A stretch of DNA of 64,000 bases from MGBC114844 sp910585855. GTDB taxonomy: Bacteria; Bacillota; Clostridia; Lachnospirales; Lachnospiraceae. Position 1 is the stretch's first letter. The number at the start of each line of letters is the position of its first letter. Below are positions 37,282 to 46,214 of the stretch, one piece after another. The notes beneath the pieces were generated by a model. The model saw nothing but the letters and a program-made list of their open reading frames with translations, had not been told where the DNA came from and did no database searches. The stretch lies in NCBI GenBank assembly GCA_965646165.1, contig CBFFYP010000012.1, positions 1 through 64,000 on the forward strand, given 5' to 3'. The position numbers and the translations under genes were made by a program.

Positions 37282-37797
37282 AAAACCCCAAATTTTACAT
37301 AGATACTTTCTGTATCATCTGGATCAATATAAATATCATTCCAAAAATTTTTTCCCTCAAAAGGGAAGTCCTCTCGATCCAAAATTAAGTATTTAGAACC
37401 CCCTTGCAGAGATGGAAATGAATAAGTTACATAGAACAAATTCTTTTTTACTTTTTCCACGGTATAAGTTGGTAACTTTCCCCACGAAATTCCTCCCTCC
37501 AATGCAAAAATCCACATATCCCTTGGAGCAGAAAAAGAATTTTGCCCTTTTTCAATGGATGTTTTACCCATTCTTTTTGACATTCTAAAATTACCACCTC
37601 TTTTAATTCTTCCTGTCCATTTTTACTTAATGTATAGTCGGATAAAATATCCCCTCTTACCACTTCTAAAAATCTCCATTTTCCATAAAGATGTTCTTCC
37701 AGAAACTTTTCTTTTTTCTCTTCCATAAGATCCAAATATCGTTTTCCTTCCCTTACTTTCTGCCAATTTACACTTTGAGGAAAAAATCTTTTTCTTC
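37242..37797 (-). pseudogene. Array member 3, lost anchor and frame-broken
   Basis: A start MKKKIFSSK at 37797 corresponds to the neighbour's MKKRIFV fused by an internal deletion directly to the FFPQSVNWQ region, removing the membrane helix and shifting the frame. A second break lies in the T5 run at 37548..37552 (A5 on the coding strand; six in the intact copy 35221 region), where HPLKKGQNSFS changes to HPLKKGKILF. The rest matches 34919..35569 closely. Confidence 0.72.
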
Positions 37798-38608
37798 ATC
37801 TTCTATTTTCCCAAGAGATAGACCATTTTTTCATTTTCCATAACCCGCAAAAATCAATATACATCGTTTCTTCACTATTCGGATCAATATAAATATCATT
37901 TGCAATTATATGCCGAACTAATCGGCTTTCTTCTAGTGCATCTACAGGATAATATGTTACATGAATCCAATCTTTCATCCACTCCACTTCTACTTCTTCA
38001 TAACCATCTGGATAAAAAACATGATCCAGTTGAATCTGACCTGTTTCCATTTTTTCTATACTATAATTTACATCATAACCTAATTGAAATTTCTCATTTG
38101 GAAGCGAAATTCCTCCATATATTGCAAATAAATAGGGATCTTTTGTATTACAAAATTTATTTCCGTTAAGTGAAACAGCACTAATTTCAACACTGTTTTC
38201 TTTAAATTCTATACTCATATAAAATTTTATCATTTCCTTTCCTATATAACTAAAATTTGATTCTGCCCCATTTTCCTTTGTTTCACTTAATTCCATGATA
38301 CAATCTGAAAAATACCAAGTACCATACAGATATTCCTTTAAAAATTCCTTTTCTTCTTCACTTAATTCCGAAATTTTCTCCTCTTTTCCTCTTTCATAAG
38401 CCAAATCCCACCTTTTTTCCAATTTCCTCTCTTCCCCTATTTCCTTTTCTACTTTTTTACTTTCCTCTACCAAAACCATACGTTCTCTTTTCCAACTATT
38501 TCCCTGCCATACTCCACTTAAAAAAAATAAACTTCCTATCAAAACATAACATAGTATCATTTTTTTTCTCAATTTTCTGACTCCTCCACTATTCTTACTA
38601 ATTTCCAA
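37796..38608 (-). CDS. Membrane-anchored array member 2 (270 aa), immunity candidate
   Basis: Anchor MILCYVLIGSLFFLSGVW after a basic N-terminus, a Glu/Lys linker, then the exported domain with EYLYGTWYFSDCIMELSETK, KFCNTKDPYLFAIYGGISLP, DGYEEVEVEWMKDWIHVTYY and the ending NDIYIDPNSEETMYIDFCGL WKM. Over its last ~200 residues it differs from 35566..36192 at only a few positions, so that duplication is recent. Its stop overlaps the start of the decayed member 3. Confidence 0.66.
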   Translation of the reverse strand: MEISKNSGGVRKLRKKMILCYVLIGSLFFLSGVWQGNSWKRERMVLVEESKKVEKEIGEERKLEKRWDLAYERGKEEKISELSEEEKEFLKEYLYGTWYFSDCIMELSETKENGAESNFSYIGKEMIKFYMSIEFKENSVEISAVSLNGNKFCNTKDPYLFAIYGGISLPNEKFQLGYDVNYSIEKMETGQIQLDHVFYPDGYEEVEVEWMKDWIHVTYYPVDALEESRLVRHIIANDIYIDPNSEETMYIDFCGLWKMKKWSISWENRR

Positions 38609-38672
38609 AAATCACAAATTTTTCTACCCTTTTTTCATATAAATTTTTCAGTGCTTTCTTTTTTATTTCTTA

Positions 38673-39503
38673 TCAATGTCTTACCATTTTCCAAAGACCA
38701 CAAAAATCCACGTAAATAACATCTGTATCTTCTGGATCAATATAAATATCATTAGCTGGATAATAACCAGTCATTCTTCCTGCTCCTTCTGCTTCCATCA
38801 TAGAATAGTAAACATGATAAAACCCTTTCATCCAATCTAATTCCACTTCATCATATCCTGTTTCACTGTAAACATTATCTAAAAATATTGTTCCTGTATC
38901 CATCTGTTCAACTTGATAGACAGGAAATCTAATCTTTACCAATCCTCCATACACACTATATAAATAAATATCTGCTTGATTAGAAAAGAACCTTCTTGGT
39001 GCTGGTGTACTACACCATAGATCCTCTTTATAATACCATATCATTACCCTATTCAACTCCATCTCTTCTATCCCTTTTTCACTAAAGTTTACTTCCCATT
39101 CTCTATGATTTACATTTTCTTTCAATGCAATAACTCTTTCCGAAAACTCCCATGCACCCATTACCACTCCCCAAAGATGTTCTTCCAAAAAAGCCGTTTC
39201 TTCTATTGTTAAATAATAATCCGCTTCTTTTTTTACATTTTTTTCTTCTCTTTCCCACCCTCGAATCAAATAATCCACTTCCTCCTGTTGTGTAAATTGA
39301 ATCTCTTTTTCTTTCTCCATTCTTCCACACTTTTCAAGTAAATTTTTTTCCGGTATATATATAAATTTTTCTGAAAATTCCTCCTCTATCTGCCCTTTTC
39401 CCTCTATTATTCCTATACAAAAATCACAATAAAATAAATTAATACTAATTCCTAAAAACAATACAAAGACATTTTTTTTATTTTTCTTCTCATCCCTATT
39501 CAT
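38673..39503 (-). CDS. Membrane-anchored array member 1 (276 aa), cognate to VgrG-GH24
   Basis: This is the first array gene behind the GH24-tipped spike; its ATG at 39503 lies inside the last codons of the spike gene (overlapping its TAG), a strong sign of coupled translation and of a toxin-immunity pair. An in-frame ATG also exists at 39512. The product has a membrane helix (VFVLFLGISINLFYCDFCIG), a linker, EEHLWGVVMGAWEFSERVIA and the family ending NDIYIDPEDTDVIYVDFCGL WKM. Confidence 0.7.
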   Translation of the reverse strand: MNRDEKKNKKNVFVLFLGISINLFYCDFCIGIIEGKGQIEEEFSEKFIYIPEKNLLEKCGRMEKEKEIQFTQQEEVDYLIRGWEREEKNVKKEADYYLTIEETAFLEEHLWGVVMGAWEFSERVIALKENVNHREWEVNFSEKGIEEMELNRVMIWYYKEDLWCSTPAPRRFFSNQADIYLYSVYGGLVKIRFPVYQVEQMDTGTIFLDNVYSETGYDEVELDWMKGFYHVYYSMMEAEGAGRMTGYYPANDIYIDPEDTDVIYVDFCGLWKMVRH

Positions 39504-42174
39504 ACCATCCAAGTTTTTTCTTTAAATTTTCTATACCTTCTGGTGTATTTTCATAGTTTTTATTTGTATAATCATTAAAATAAAAAATATTACACTCTCT
39601 TAATCGTCTCCATAATAGCCCCTCCTGTCCTGCATACCAACCTTTCTCTACTGCCTCCTTTAATTTATTAATTGCACTTTTTTGCGTTCCATTTAAAAAT
39701 TGATTACTAAGACTATCCTCATTATCTACCTTATTACCATTATAAAGAAGACTAGCTAATGCTGCTACTTGATTATAAGTAAAATACTCTCCTTTACTAT
39801 TTATTATATTTTCTGCATTTTTCCAAAACGTATGTACATCCTTCTTAAGTAATACCTCTGCCTCTTTCATTGATAAAATAGCTGGATTTTCCAAACCACT
39901 TTTTTCATATAAACTCATTTGAACTTTTATATAATTCTTTATCATCTCATAACCTTCTTTACTATCATGTATTTCCCATATCTCAATATCTTTATAATCA
40001 TCATACTTTAATATTCCCGATTCTCCCTCTATCTCCATCCCCTTATAATCATCATAATTTAATGTTTCCGTTTCTTTCTCATTTGATGTTTCCGTTTCTT
40101 CCTCATTTGATGTTTTTGTTTCTTCCTCATTTGATGTTGTCGTTTCTTCCTCATTTGATGTTGTCGTTTCTTCCTCATTTGATGTTTCTGTTTCTTTCTT
40201 CTTATCATCTTTTTTTATCTTTAATCCATATTTTTTTGCATCTTCCAGCGATTGAATTGAATGGCCATAGCCTATAGTAATATAACCATCACTTGCCGAA
40301 AATGGTTTAATACCCACTTTTTTCTTTCCTCCTTCTTTTGTTTCTTCAAAAACAAAATTATAATCATAAAAAGGATCTTCTAATTCCATTATAAAATAAA
40401 CTAATTTTTGAAAATGTTCCTCTCTCTCTTTGTATCTTTTTCTTGTAACTGGAAATCCCTGAAACCTATTTTCTAATACAGATACATCTTCCTGCAAATT
40501 TTCTTCTTCATCCTCCTCATCCGGCAATGGATATCCCCCTGTTATTACATGATTCTCCATTGAATGTAAAGCAGAAGGAAACGTCATTTCTTCCTCTTTT
40601 TTTCCTTCCATAACTTCTGCTAAAGCAACTACTGTAGCCCCTCTTCCAACCTTTGGTATACTTCCAAGTGCAAAAAGACTTACAATATCACTTACTCCAT
40701 GAATGGAGGATAAATCTACTTCCGGCAATGCTCCAAGTGCCCGATATAGTATCTGCCAATTTTCAATTTTCCTCTTTTTTTCTGTTCTATTTCTTTCCTC
40801 TTTTTCTTCTGTTTCTATTCCTTCTTCTGTTCCAATCATATGTACTTTTTCTGGTGCATAAAAATTAAAATCCCGGCATATCTCAATATTTGCGCTTGCT
40901 GTCCGACAAACAATTTCAACCGGAGCAACTTCTTTTATTACTTTTCCGCTAATCTGAATCTCTCCATCTGCTCTTAAAAAAATATCCTTTTCGCTGCACA
41001 ATCGGATTCCTTCCTGATCTTCTAAAGAAAAATATTCTTCCCCATTTTTTCCCTCCAAAAAAAGACATTCTGGATAAAGACCTAACCTCTTCTTATCCTT
41101 TGTAAAAAATTCTCGATTTTGCGAATTTTCATAATATTCTTTTTTTCATTATGAATTGCAGACAAAATAACTTGCCCGTCCTTTTCCTCTCTTGTTGGCA
41201 GATATAAAACAGCTTTCGTTCCTATCTCCGGCATACAATACGATAAATTATTTGTTTCCGGTATCCAGTCCCATGGATATTCGGCACGTTCCTCTGCATC
41301 AATATCTAACTGAAGATATACGGATTCTCCCTCACATTTTCGAATCGTTCCTTCTAACCTTGCCCCAGCCAGATTAGCTGCATATATTCTTTCCTGATAA
41401 TACATCCCCCTTGCCCCTAAATAATAAGTGCAAAATAATTCCCCTGATTCATAAACTATCTTTCGTTCAAATACCTGATAAGATTTCCCTTTATAAAGAA
41501 TCGAATCTCCCATCTGCCAGTTTCTCTTTGTTCGAACTTCTAAACAAAATGACTGACTTCTTGGCAGCCCAGCCCGATAACAACCCTTTTCAAAATAAGC
41601 AGAAGGAATCCCCAAACCAACAATCTCACATTCTTCTGCTTCTCTCCTCTTTCCATAACACATTCCTAAAAAGAAATCCGGCTTCCCGGTTTTCAAATCA
41701 GCAATCAGCTTCCCATTAAAATGGCTGCTGATCCTCTTTAAAAACTCCCAGTCCGTTTCCTGATACTGCAAAAGTGGAGTTTCAATCGCCCGATCTTCCC
41801 CTAACATCCATAAAAAATTTCCTGCTTTTTCTTGCTGCATTACGAAACTCACTACCTGCTTATAAGTCATATCCCGCCTTTGAAATGACTGACTTTTCTT
41901 CTCCTGATCCAATACCTTTGTTGCTCCAATTCCTCTTACCTCTATTGTAAGCAGCCGATTTTCTTTCCTCTTCTTCCCGATAAATCAAAATATCCGTATT
42001 TGACCAGTCCCGATAAAGAATTACTTCTTCTTTTTCCTCTGAAACCTCTGCCCAAAGCTGCAATATTCCATATTCATTCATCTGATGCAAAATCATAAAT
42101 TTCTGCACAAAAAGCAATGGCAGCTCTGTCCGAATCAAAATCTGTTCCTCAAAAATCTTATACTCTTTTGCCAT
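39496..42174 (-). pseudogene. VgrG-type spike with C-terminal GH24 lysozyme, split into three frames
   Basis: Three consecutive frames form one gene. 41860..42174 is the start of the hub (MAKEYKIFEEQILIRTELPL). 41082..41912 is the rest of the hub plus the OB-fold (LQYQETDWEFLKRISSHFNG, LEGTIRKCEGESVYLQLDID, YCMPEIGTKAVLYLPTREE). 39496..41120 holds the beta-needle, linker and a GH24 muramidase: catalytic-type IMELEDPFYDY, DGYITIGYGHSI, then NQVAALASLLYNG and GLLWRRLRECNIF. Relative to the intact VgrG the first break is a ~43-bp internal deletion near 41985. The second is at the A7 run 41140..41146, where one more A, or a -1 slip on A-AAA-AAG, restores the reading. An acidic repeat (about 40060..40190) splits the lysozyme. 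Confidence 0.82.
40055..40195 (-). repeat. Tandem 24-bp coding repeat (TSNEEETE/T) inside the lysozyme domain
   Basis: Five to six near-identical 24-base units encode [E/T]-T-[E/T/K]-TSNEEE. They lie between the TIGYGH lobe and the second lobe of the GH24 domain as an acidic, presumably disordered insert. The unit number is likely to vary between strains by slippage. Confidence 0.85.
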
Positions 42175-42210
42175 TTCCTTCTTTCTCCTATTCTTTTTCT
42201 CTCCTGTTTT

Positions 42211-44808
42211 TTACTTTCTCCCATCAAAAAAATTCTTTACCCATCCCTCATTTTCAAAATAAAATACCTGCTCTCTTCCCAAATATAATTCCTCTTCTTT
42301 TCGATAAACAGGCACGACTGAAAAACTCCAATCCATCGAATTTGTCCATACAAAAAACCGTACTTCATTTTCTATAATATCATCTGTATCATCCTGCAGA
42401 ATATGACCCTGATACTGGTTTTGAATCTGCTGATAACTCACTTTCTGAAACTCTTCTAAAACGCAAATATAGGTATACTGATACTGCTCTTTTCCCTCCC
42501 AATCCTTTAAATACAATTTTAAAGTCAGATTTTCCATATTCCTAGAAATCATCCCACTTCTTTTCATTCTTTTTAAAAGAGGAATCAAACAAATCTCCTT
42601 TCCATAATGCGTATATGCCGTTATCTGATAAGGAAACAGAGGCTCTCCCATCCGAATAGAAATATCAGCAAATCCATATCGCTTCTCTTTTAAATATTTC
42701 AGTATTCCCTCTACCGAATCCGATTTTTTTTCGGTATCTGCCTTCCTTCTGCTAAATTGTATCATCCTTCCCGGTATATATTCTTTTAATACCTCACGAA
42801 AAATAGCAATATTGCAAGACTGCCCTGTCAATTTAATAATAAAATATTCTTCCAACCGCTTTTCCTGATCCAGTCTTTCCATCCAGCGGCTGATTGTTCC
42901 ATAAATATCAGCCCGCAAAAGCTGCTCTAATTCATAAATATTAAGCGATATACTAGGAAACTCTTTTACTGCAGCCAGACCATCTTTCGCACGGATCGAA
43001 AATTTCCATTTATCTACCGGAATCCATACTGCATCCGGTTCATCTATTGCCTCAGAAGACAAAATAACCCGCAATGTCTTATCACGACAATAAAACTCTT
43101 TCTTTACCGTTTCTGCCAAATGAAAAAACAGATAAAAATTATTTTTTACTTTATAGTAATCTGTTCTGCTTTGACCCTCCAATTTCTGAAAGCAAGTAGG
43201 CAGATACTGTTCTGCTTCCCAATAAGTTTCCTCTAATTCCTGATAAAATTTCTCCGTTCCATACTGATCCACATAACGAAAAATATCCCTATCATAAGCA
43301 GACAAAATCTCTTCTTTTGATTTTAATACCAAACCACAACAAGCATTTACCGTCATAATTTTTAATAACTGCATAATTCGATAAGTCAATGCATTGCCCC
43401 CAAAATTGACATCACCATTTTCATAAGTCGTTTCTAATTCAATTCGATAAGCCACCCGCCTGTCCCATATCCGAAACCGGCAGGAATACAAATTCATCGC
43501 ACTTCCCCCACAGTCAATTAAAAGCGCTTTCTGCTCCTCCCCATCCTGAAACTGATGCATTTTCATTATTTCAGAAATAGTATGATAAAAAACCGCTGTT
43601 CCCTCTTCTATCCTATCCTGCTGCTCCACCTTATACTCTGGAAAAATCTCATTTACTAACTGCTGAAAACGTACTTTCTGCTTCATCGGACAACAAATAT
43701 GCACTTCATCCACCCTGCACTTAAACTGATTACAGACCGACTGTATCACATATCTAAAATATGCCTTCAAAATCTCCTTTCTAGACAAAACCCCTCTCCT
43801 GCCCTGTCCATCCGTTATCTCCTCCAACTTTTCATAATCCATAATCCAGCGTTTTATATCATAAAAAATACAAAACCCCTCCTCAATATAACTAGACTCT
43901 CCCAATCGAACAGCATCATATCCAAATAAAAACTCTGGCTTTCCCTCTTCTGCCGAAAGCAAAGCAGCTACACTTGGCAAAAATATACTTTCTTTCCCAT
44001 CCATATCATAAAACAACGCATAATTTACCTCATTCTCTCTCCACTCTAACTCTTTTTGAAAACACCCACTTTCAAAATAAGAATGATCCAAATAAACCCC
44101 TGCAGACGTATAACAAGTTCCAAAATCAATTACAACCGGCATAGAAAGAGGAATCGGCTTTCTGATCTCAAAATCAAAAAGAGGAATCCGATAAACCTTT
44201 ATTAATTCAGAAACCCCAGCCATATCTCCATTATAAATCCGATACAGCAAATCAGATTCTCGACGTTCCATACAATATAAACTATAATTTTTCACTTTAG
44301 ACTCTCTGCACGAAATCTCCTCTGACTTCATTAAATACAAAAAATCCGTATCCAATCCAACCGACACCACATTCAATACAGCACACAATGTCCCATCCTC
44401 TCCAACTACCAACGCATTTGTTCCTATCAAACATTTTTGATAAGGAATTGTAATCTTATCCAAATAACCAACTGCCAGCCCTTCATATATCACAATCTTT
44501 AAACCACATGAACATACCATTCCTTCCTTTTCATAAAAAACCATTTTTCTTACCAATTTTTCTAATGCCTGCATCCCACCCTTTTTCTCTTTTCGAATCA
44601 AAAAAGATTCCTCTGCTCCACGATAACGTAAAATCACACGTATCAACTCTTCCCTATCCATTGGATTAATCACCCCTTGGATAATCTTCTCCTTACGGCA
44701 GATTTCCCTTAACTGAAAAGTAGTCATCCGCAGCAGTTCCGCCTTCCGATATCGAATCTCTGCTGTTTTTTCCTCTTTCTTCTTCAATCTATACCCAAAT
44801 CGATCCAT
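42211..44808 (-). CDS. Hsp70/actin-fold ATPase-like protein with SAP-like N-terminus (865 aa)
   Basis: Residues ~27-65 resemble a SAP-type helix pair (LLRMTTFQLREICRKEKIIQ, MDREELIRVILRYRG). The Hsp70-like nucleotide-binding domain starts near residue 228: phosphate-1 motif VVIDFGTCYTSAGVY, then LPSVAALL, a phosphate-2-like ALLIDCGGSAMNLYS, and NGDVNFGGNALTYRIMQLL where DnaK has the D-x-G-GG-x-D-x-D segment. A J-domain protein is encoded 7.5 kb upstream in the same gene string, a likely partner. No classical DnaK substrate domain is evident; the C-terminus is beta-rich. It may act as a chaperone or assembly ATPase for the spike complex. Confidence 0.75.
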   Translation of the reverse strand: MDRFGYRLKKKEEKTAEIRYRKAELLRMTTFQLREICRKEKIIQGVINPMDREELIRVILRYRGAEESFLIRKEKKGGMQALEKLVRKMVFYEKEGMVCSCGLKIVIYEGLAVGYLDKITIPYQKCLIGTNALVVGEDGTLCAVLNVVSVGLDTDFLYLMKSEEISCRESKVKNYSLYCMERRESDLLYRIYNGDMAGVSELIKVYRIPLFDFEIRKPIPLSMPVVIDFGTCYTSAGVYLDHSYFESGCFQKELEWRENEVNYALFYDMDGKESIFLPSVAALLSAEEGKPEFLFGYDAVRLGESSYIEEGFCIFYDIKRWIMDYEKLEEITDGQGRRGVLSRKEILKAYFRYVIQSVCNQFKCRVDEVHICCPMKQKVRFQQLVNEIFPEYKVEQQDRIEEGTAVFYHTISEIMKMHQFQDGEEQKALLIDCGGSAMNLYSCRFRIWDRRVAYRIELETTYENGDVNFGGNALTYRIMQLLKIMTVNACCGLVLKSKEEILSAYDRDIFRYVDQYGTEKFYQELEETYWEAEQYLPTCFQKLEGQSRTDYYKVKNNFYLFFHLAETVKKEFYCRDKTLRVILSSEAIDEPDAVWIPVDKWKFSIRAKDGLAAVKEFPSISLNIYELEQLLRADIYGTISRWMERLDQEKRLEEYFIIKLTGQSCNIAIFREVLKEYIPGRMIQFSRRKADTEKKSDSVEGILKYLKEKRYGFADISIRMGEPLFPYQITAYTHYGKEICLIPLLKRMKRSGMISRNMENLTLKLYLKDWEGKEQYQYTYICVLEEFQKVSYQQIQNQYQGHILQDDTDDIIENEVRFFVWTNSMDWSFSVVPVYRKEEELYLGREQVFYFENEGWVKNFFDGRK

Positions 44809-44820
44809 CTTTCTCCCCTT

Positions 44821-45513
44821 TCAAAACAATACCATATCCTCTATTTTCATTGTTTCCTCTATCCCAATAATTCCAAAATGATGTTCCCAAAACAAAAAAA
44901 CTTCAAAATAAATCGGCAAAAACAAGTCCTGAAGAAACCCCATTCGTATCCGTTCCACTTCTGTTTCCTCCACCCCAATATAAACCAACACCTGCCTAAT
45001 CCTATCATTACTGACATAAACAAAAGAATCAGGATACATATCACGCATCACCTCCCGAAACAACAAAATCGAACTGCCGCATTGATATAACTTAAAAATC
45101 ATACAAAGCAAACGATACAGTTTTTTCTTCTCAAAACAAAGAATTGCCTGCGCCGCCTGACTGCCGCAAACTCCATCCAACAGATCCATAAGCAAAAAAC
45201 GCAGACAATACTCCTGTTTCGAAAGCCCCTGTCTTAAATCTGCCTGCACCATATAGTGCATCACAATATCAAAAAAAAGATTTCTTGTCTGTTCATACCC
45301 CTCTAAATTCCTATCAAAAACAGAAGAAAACTCCTTTGCAAATCGATAAAGAGGATTGACTTCCACCTGAGTACTTTCTATTCCTCTACTGTTTATATTC
45401 TCTAACACCACCTCTGCATAAGGACTTCCGTTCTGCACAGGACAATATTGCATCTCTTCTCTTGGTATATTTTCTTTATCTGCAGCCAATGCCGCTTCCC
45501 ATATATAATTCAT
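44821..45513 (-). CDS. Conserved hypothetical protein (230 aa)
   Basis: I choose ATG 45513 (MNYIWEAALAADKENIPREE) over the upstream in-frame start at 45549 because a GGAGG site lies 6 bases before it. It is mostly helical and soluble, with LFFDIVMHYMVQADLRQGLS, CLRFLLMDLLDGVCGSQAAQ and a C-terminal FEVFLFWEHHFGIIGI. It ends 12 bp before the Hsp70-like gene. No motif allows a functional call; its fixed place in the core string suggests a structural or assembly role. Confidence 0.6.
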   Translation of the reverse strand: MNYIWEAALAADKENIPREEMQYCPVQNGSPYAEVVLENINSRGIESTQVEVNPLYRFAKEFSSVFDRNLEGYEQTRNLFFDIVMHYMVQADLRQGLSKQEYCLRFLLMDLLDGVCGSQAAQAILCFEKKKLYRLLCMIFKLYQCGSSILLFREVMRDMYPDSFVYVSNDRIRQVLVYIGVEETEVERIRMGFLQDLFLPIYFEVFLFWEHHFGIIGIEETMKIEDMVLF

Positions 45514-45539
45514 GTTCCCTCCATATTTATTTCTGACCC

Positions 45540-45686
45540 GGACGCCCACCTCTAAGCATAAGTCTGCACCGGAGCCGCTCTCGCTAAGAATTTCCTCGTA
45601 GCGGACACTAAGGTGCTAAAATACAGCACCTAAGTGCCGACGGGAAATATACTCCTCTGCAGACCCATGCTTAGAGGCAGGCTGTT
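45540..45686 (-). ncRNA. Structured hairpin element D (147 nt)
   Basis: On the minus strand the element starts AACAG (45686..45682) and ends CGTCC (45544..45540), the same boundary words as elements A-C. Between them are 24-base arms that pair along their full length: the four positions that differ are all G-U pairs in the minus-strand RNA and A-C mismatches on the other strand, so the RNA is made from the minus strand. A second hairpin (CACTTAGGTGCT / AGCACCTTAGTG) sits in the middle. Its core is different from A-C. Confidence 0.6.
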
Positions 45687-45874
45687 TTATCTCTCCTGTA
45701 AAATTTATTAGAAACAAGCTATTTCATCTTTACCACTTCTTTCTGTATTTATGGTAATAAGTAATAAGGTAAATAATTGGGTATCCGCATATTCTCAAAC
45801 TTTGTTACAAGCTACAAAATTAACTTAGTAAAGCAGACTATCTTGTCTTTTCGAAAATTTTAAAAAGCCAAAAA

Positions 45875-46206
45875 ACAGGCAGATGCCGGAATGAGTGGCG
45901 GATGGCAGTGACTTTGGAAAAAAACTAGAAGTACTTAGACTTCTGCTAAAACATCTAGGATTTTTTACACGTGCTGCGTTCGAGCAGTGCGTGTAAAAAA
46001 AGGGGCGTGTTTAGCCCGAATAAACGAAACGAGAACACGTTCCAACCGCAAAACCCTTCCTTACACCAACCCCATTTCGCCTGCCATAAGGGCGAATTGC
46101 GCCCCGGTTCGTACGGCTGGATGCACTAACCTGCAGAAGTCTTAGTACTTCTTGTTTTTTGGAAAGCGGAACAGCCATCCGCCACTCATTCCGGCATCTG
46201 ACGTCC
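45875..46206 (+). ncRNA. Structured element A (332 nt), family with B and C
   Basis: Boundary words AACAG and CGTCC enclose perfect 27-base inverted arms (45880..45906 and 46174..46200). Inside are AGTGACTTTGG, a second long helix (45927..45946 with 46133..46152), a self-contained hairpin at 45961..46000, and the conserved core GGGGCGTGTTTAGCCCG / AGGGCGAATTGCGCCCCGG, where GGGGCG (46002..46007) can pair with CGCCCC (46100..46105). No open reading frame lies inside. Confidence 0.7.
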
Positions 46207-46214
46207 TCTTAGCA

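Noticed and set aside
40055..40195. CRISPR-like short tandem repeats
   Set aside because: The 24-bp units are contiguous, have no spacers and stay in frame as TSNEEET codons.
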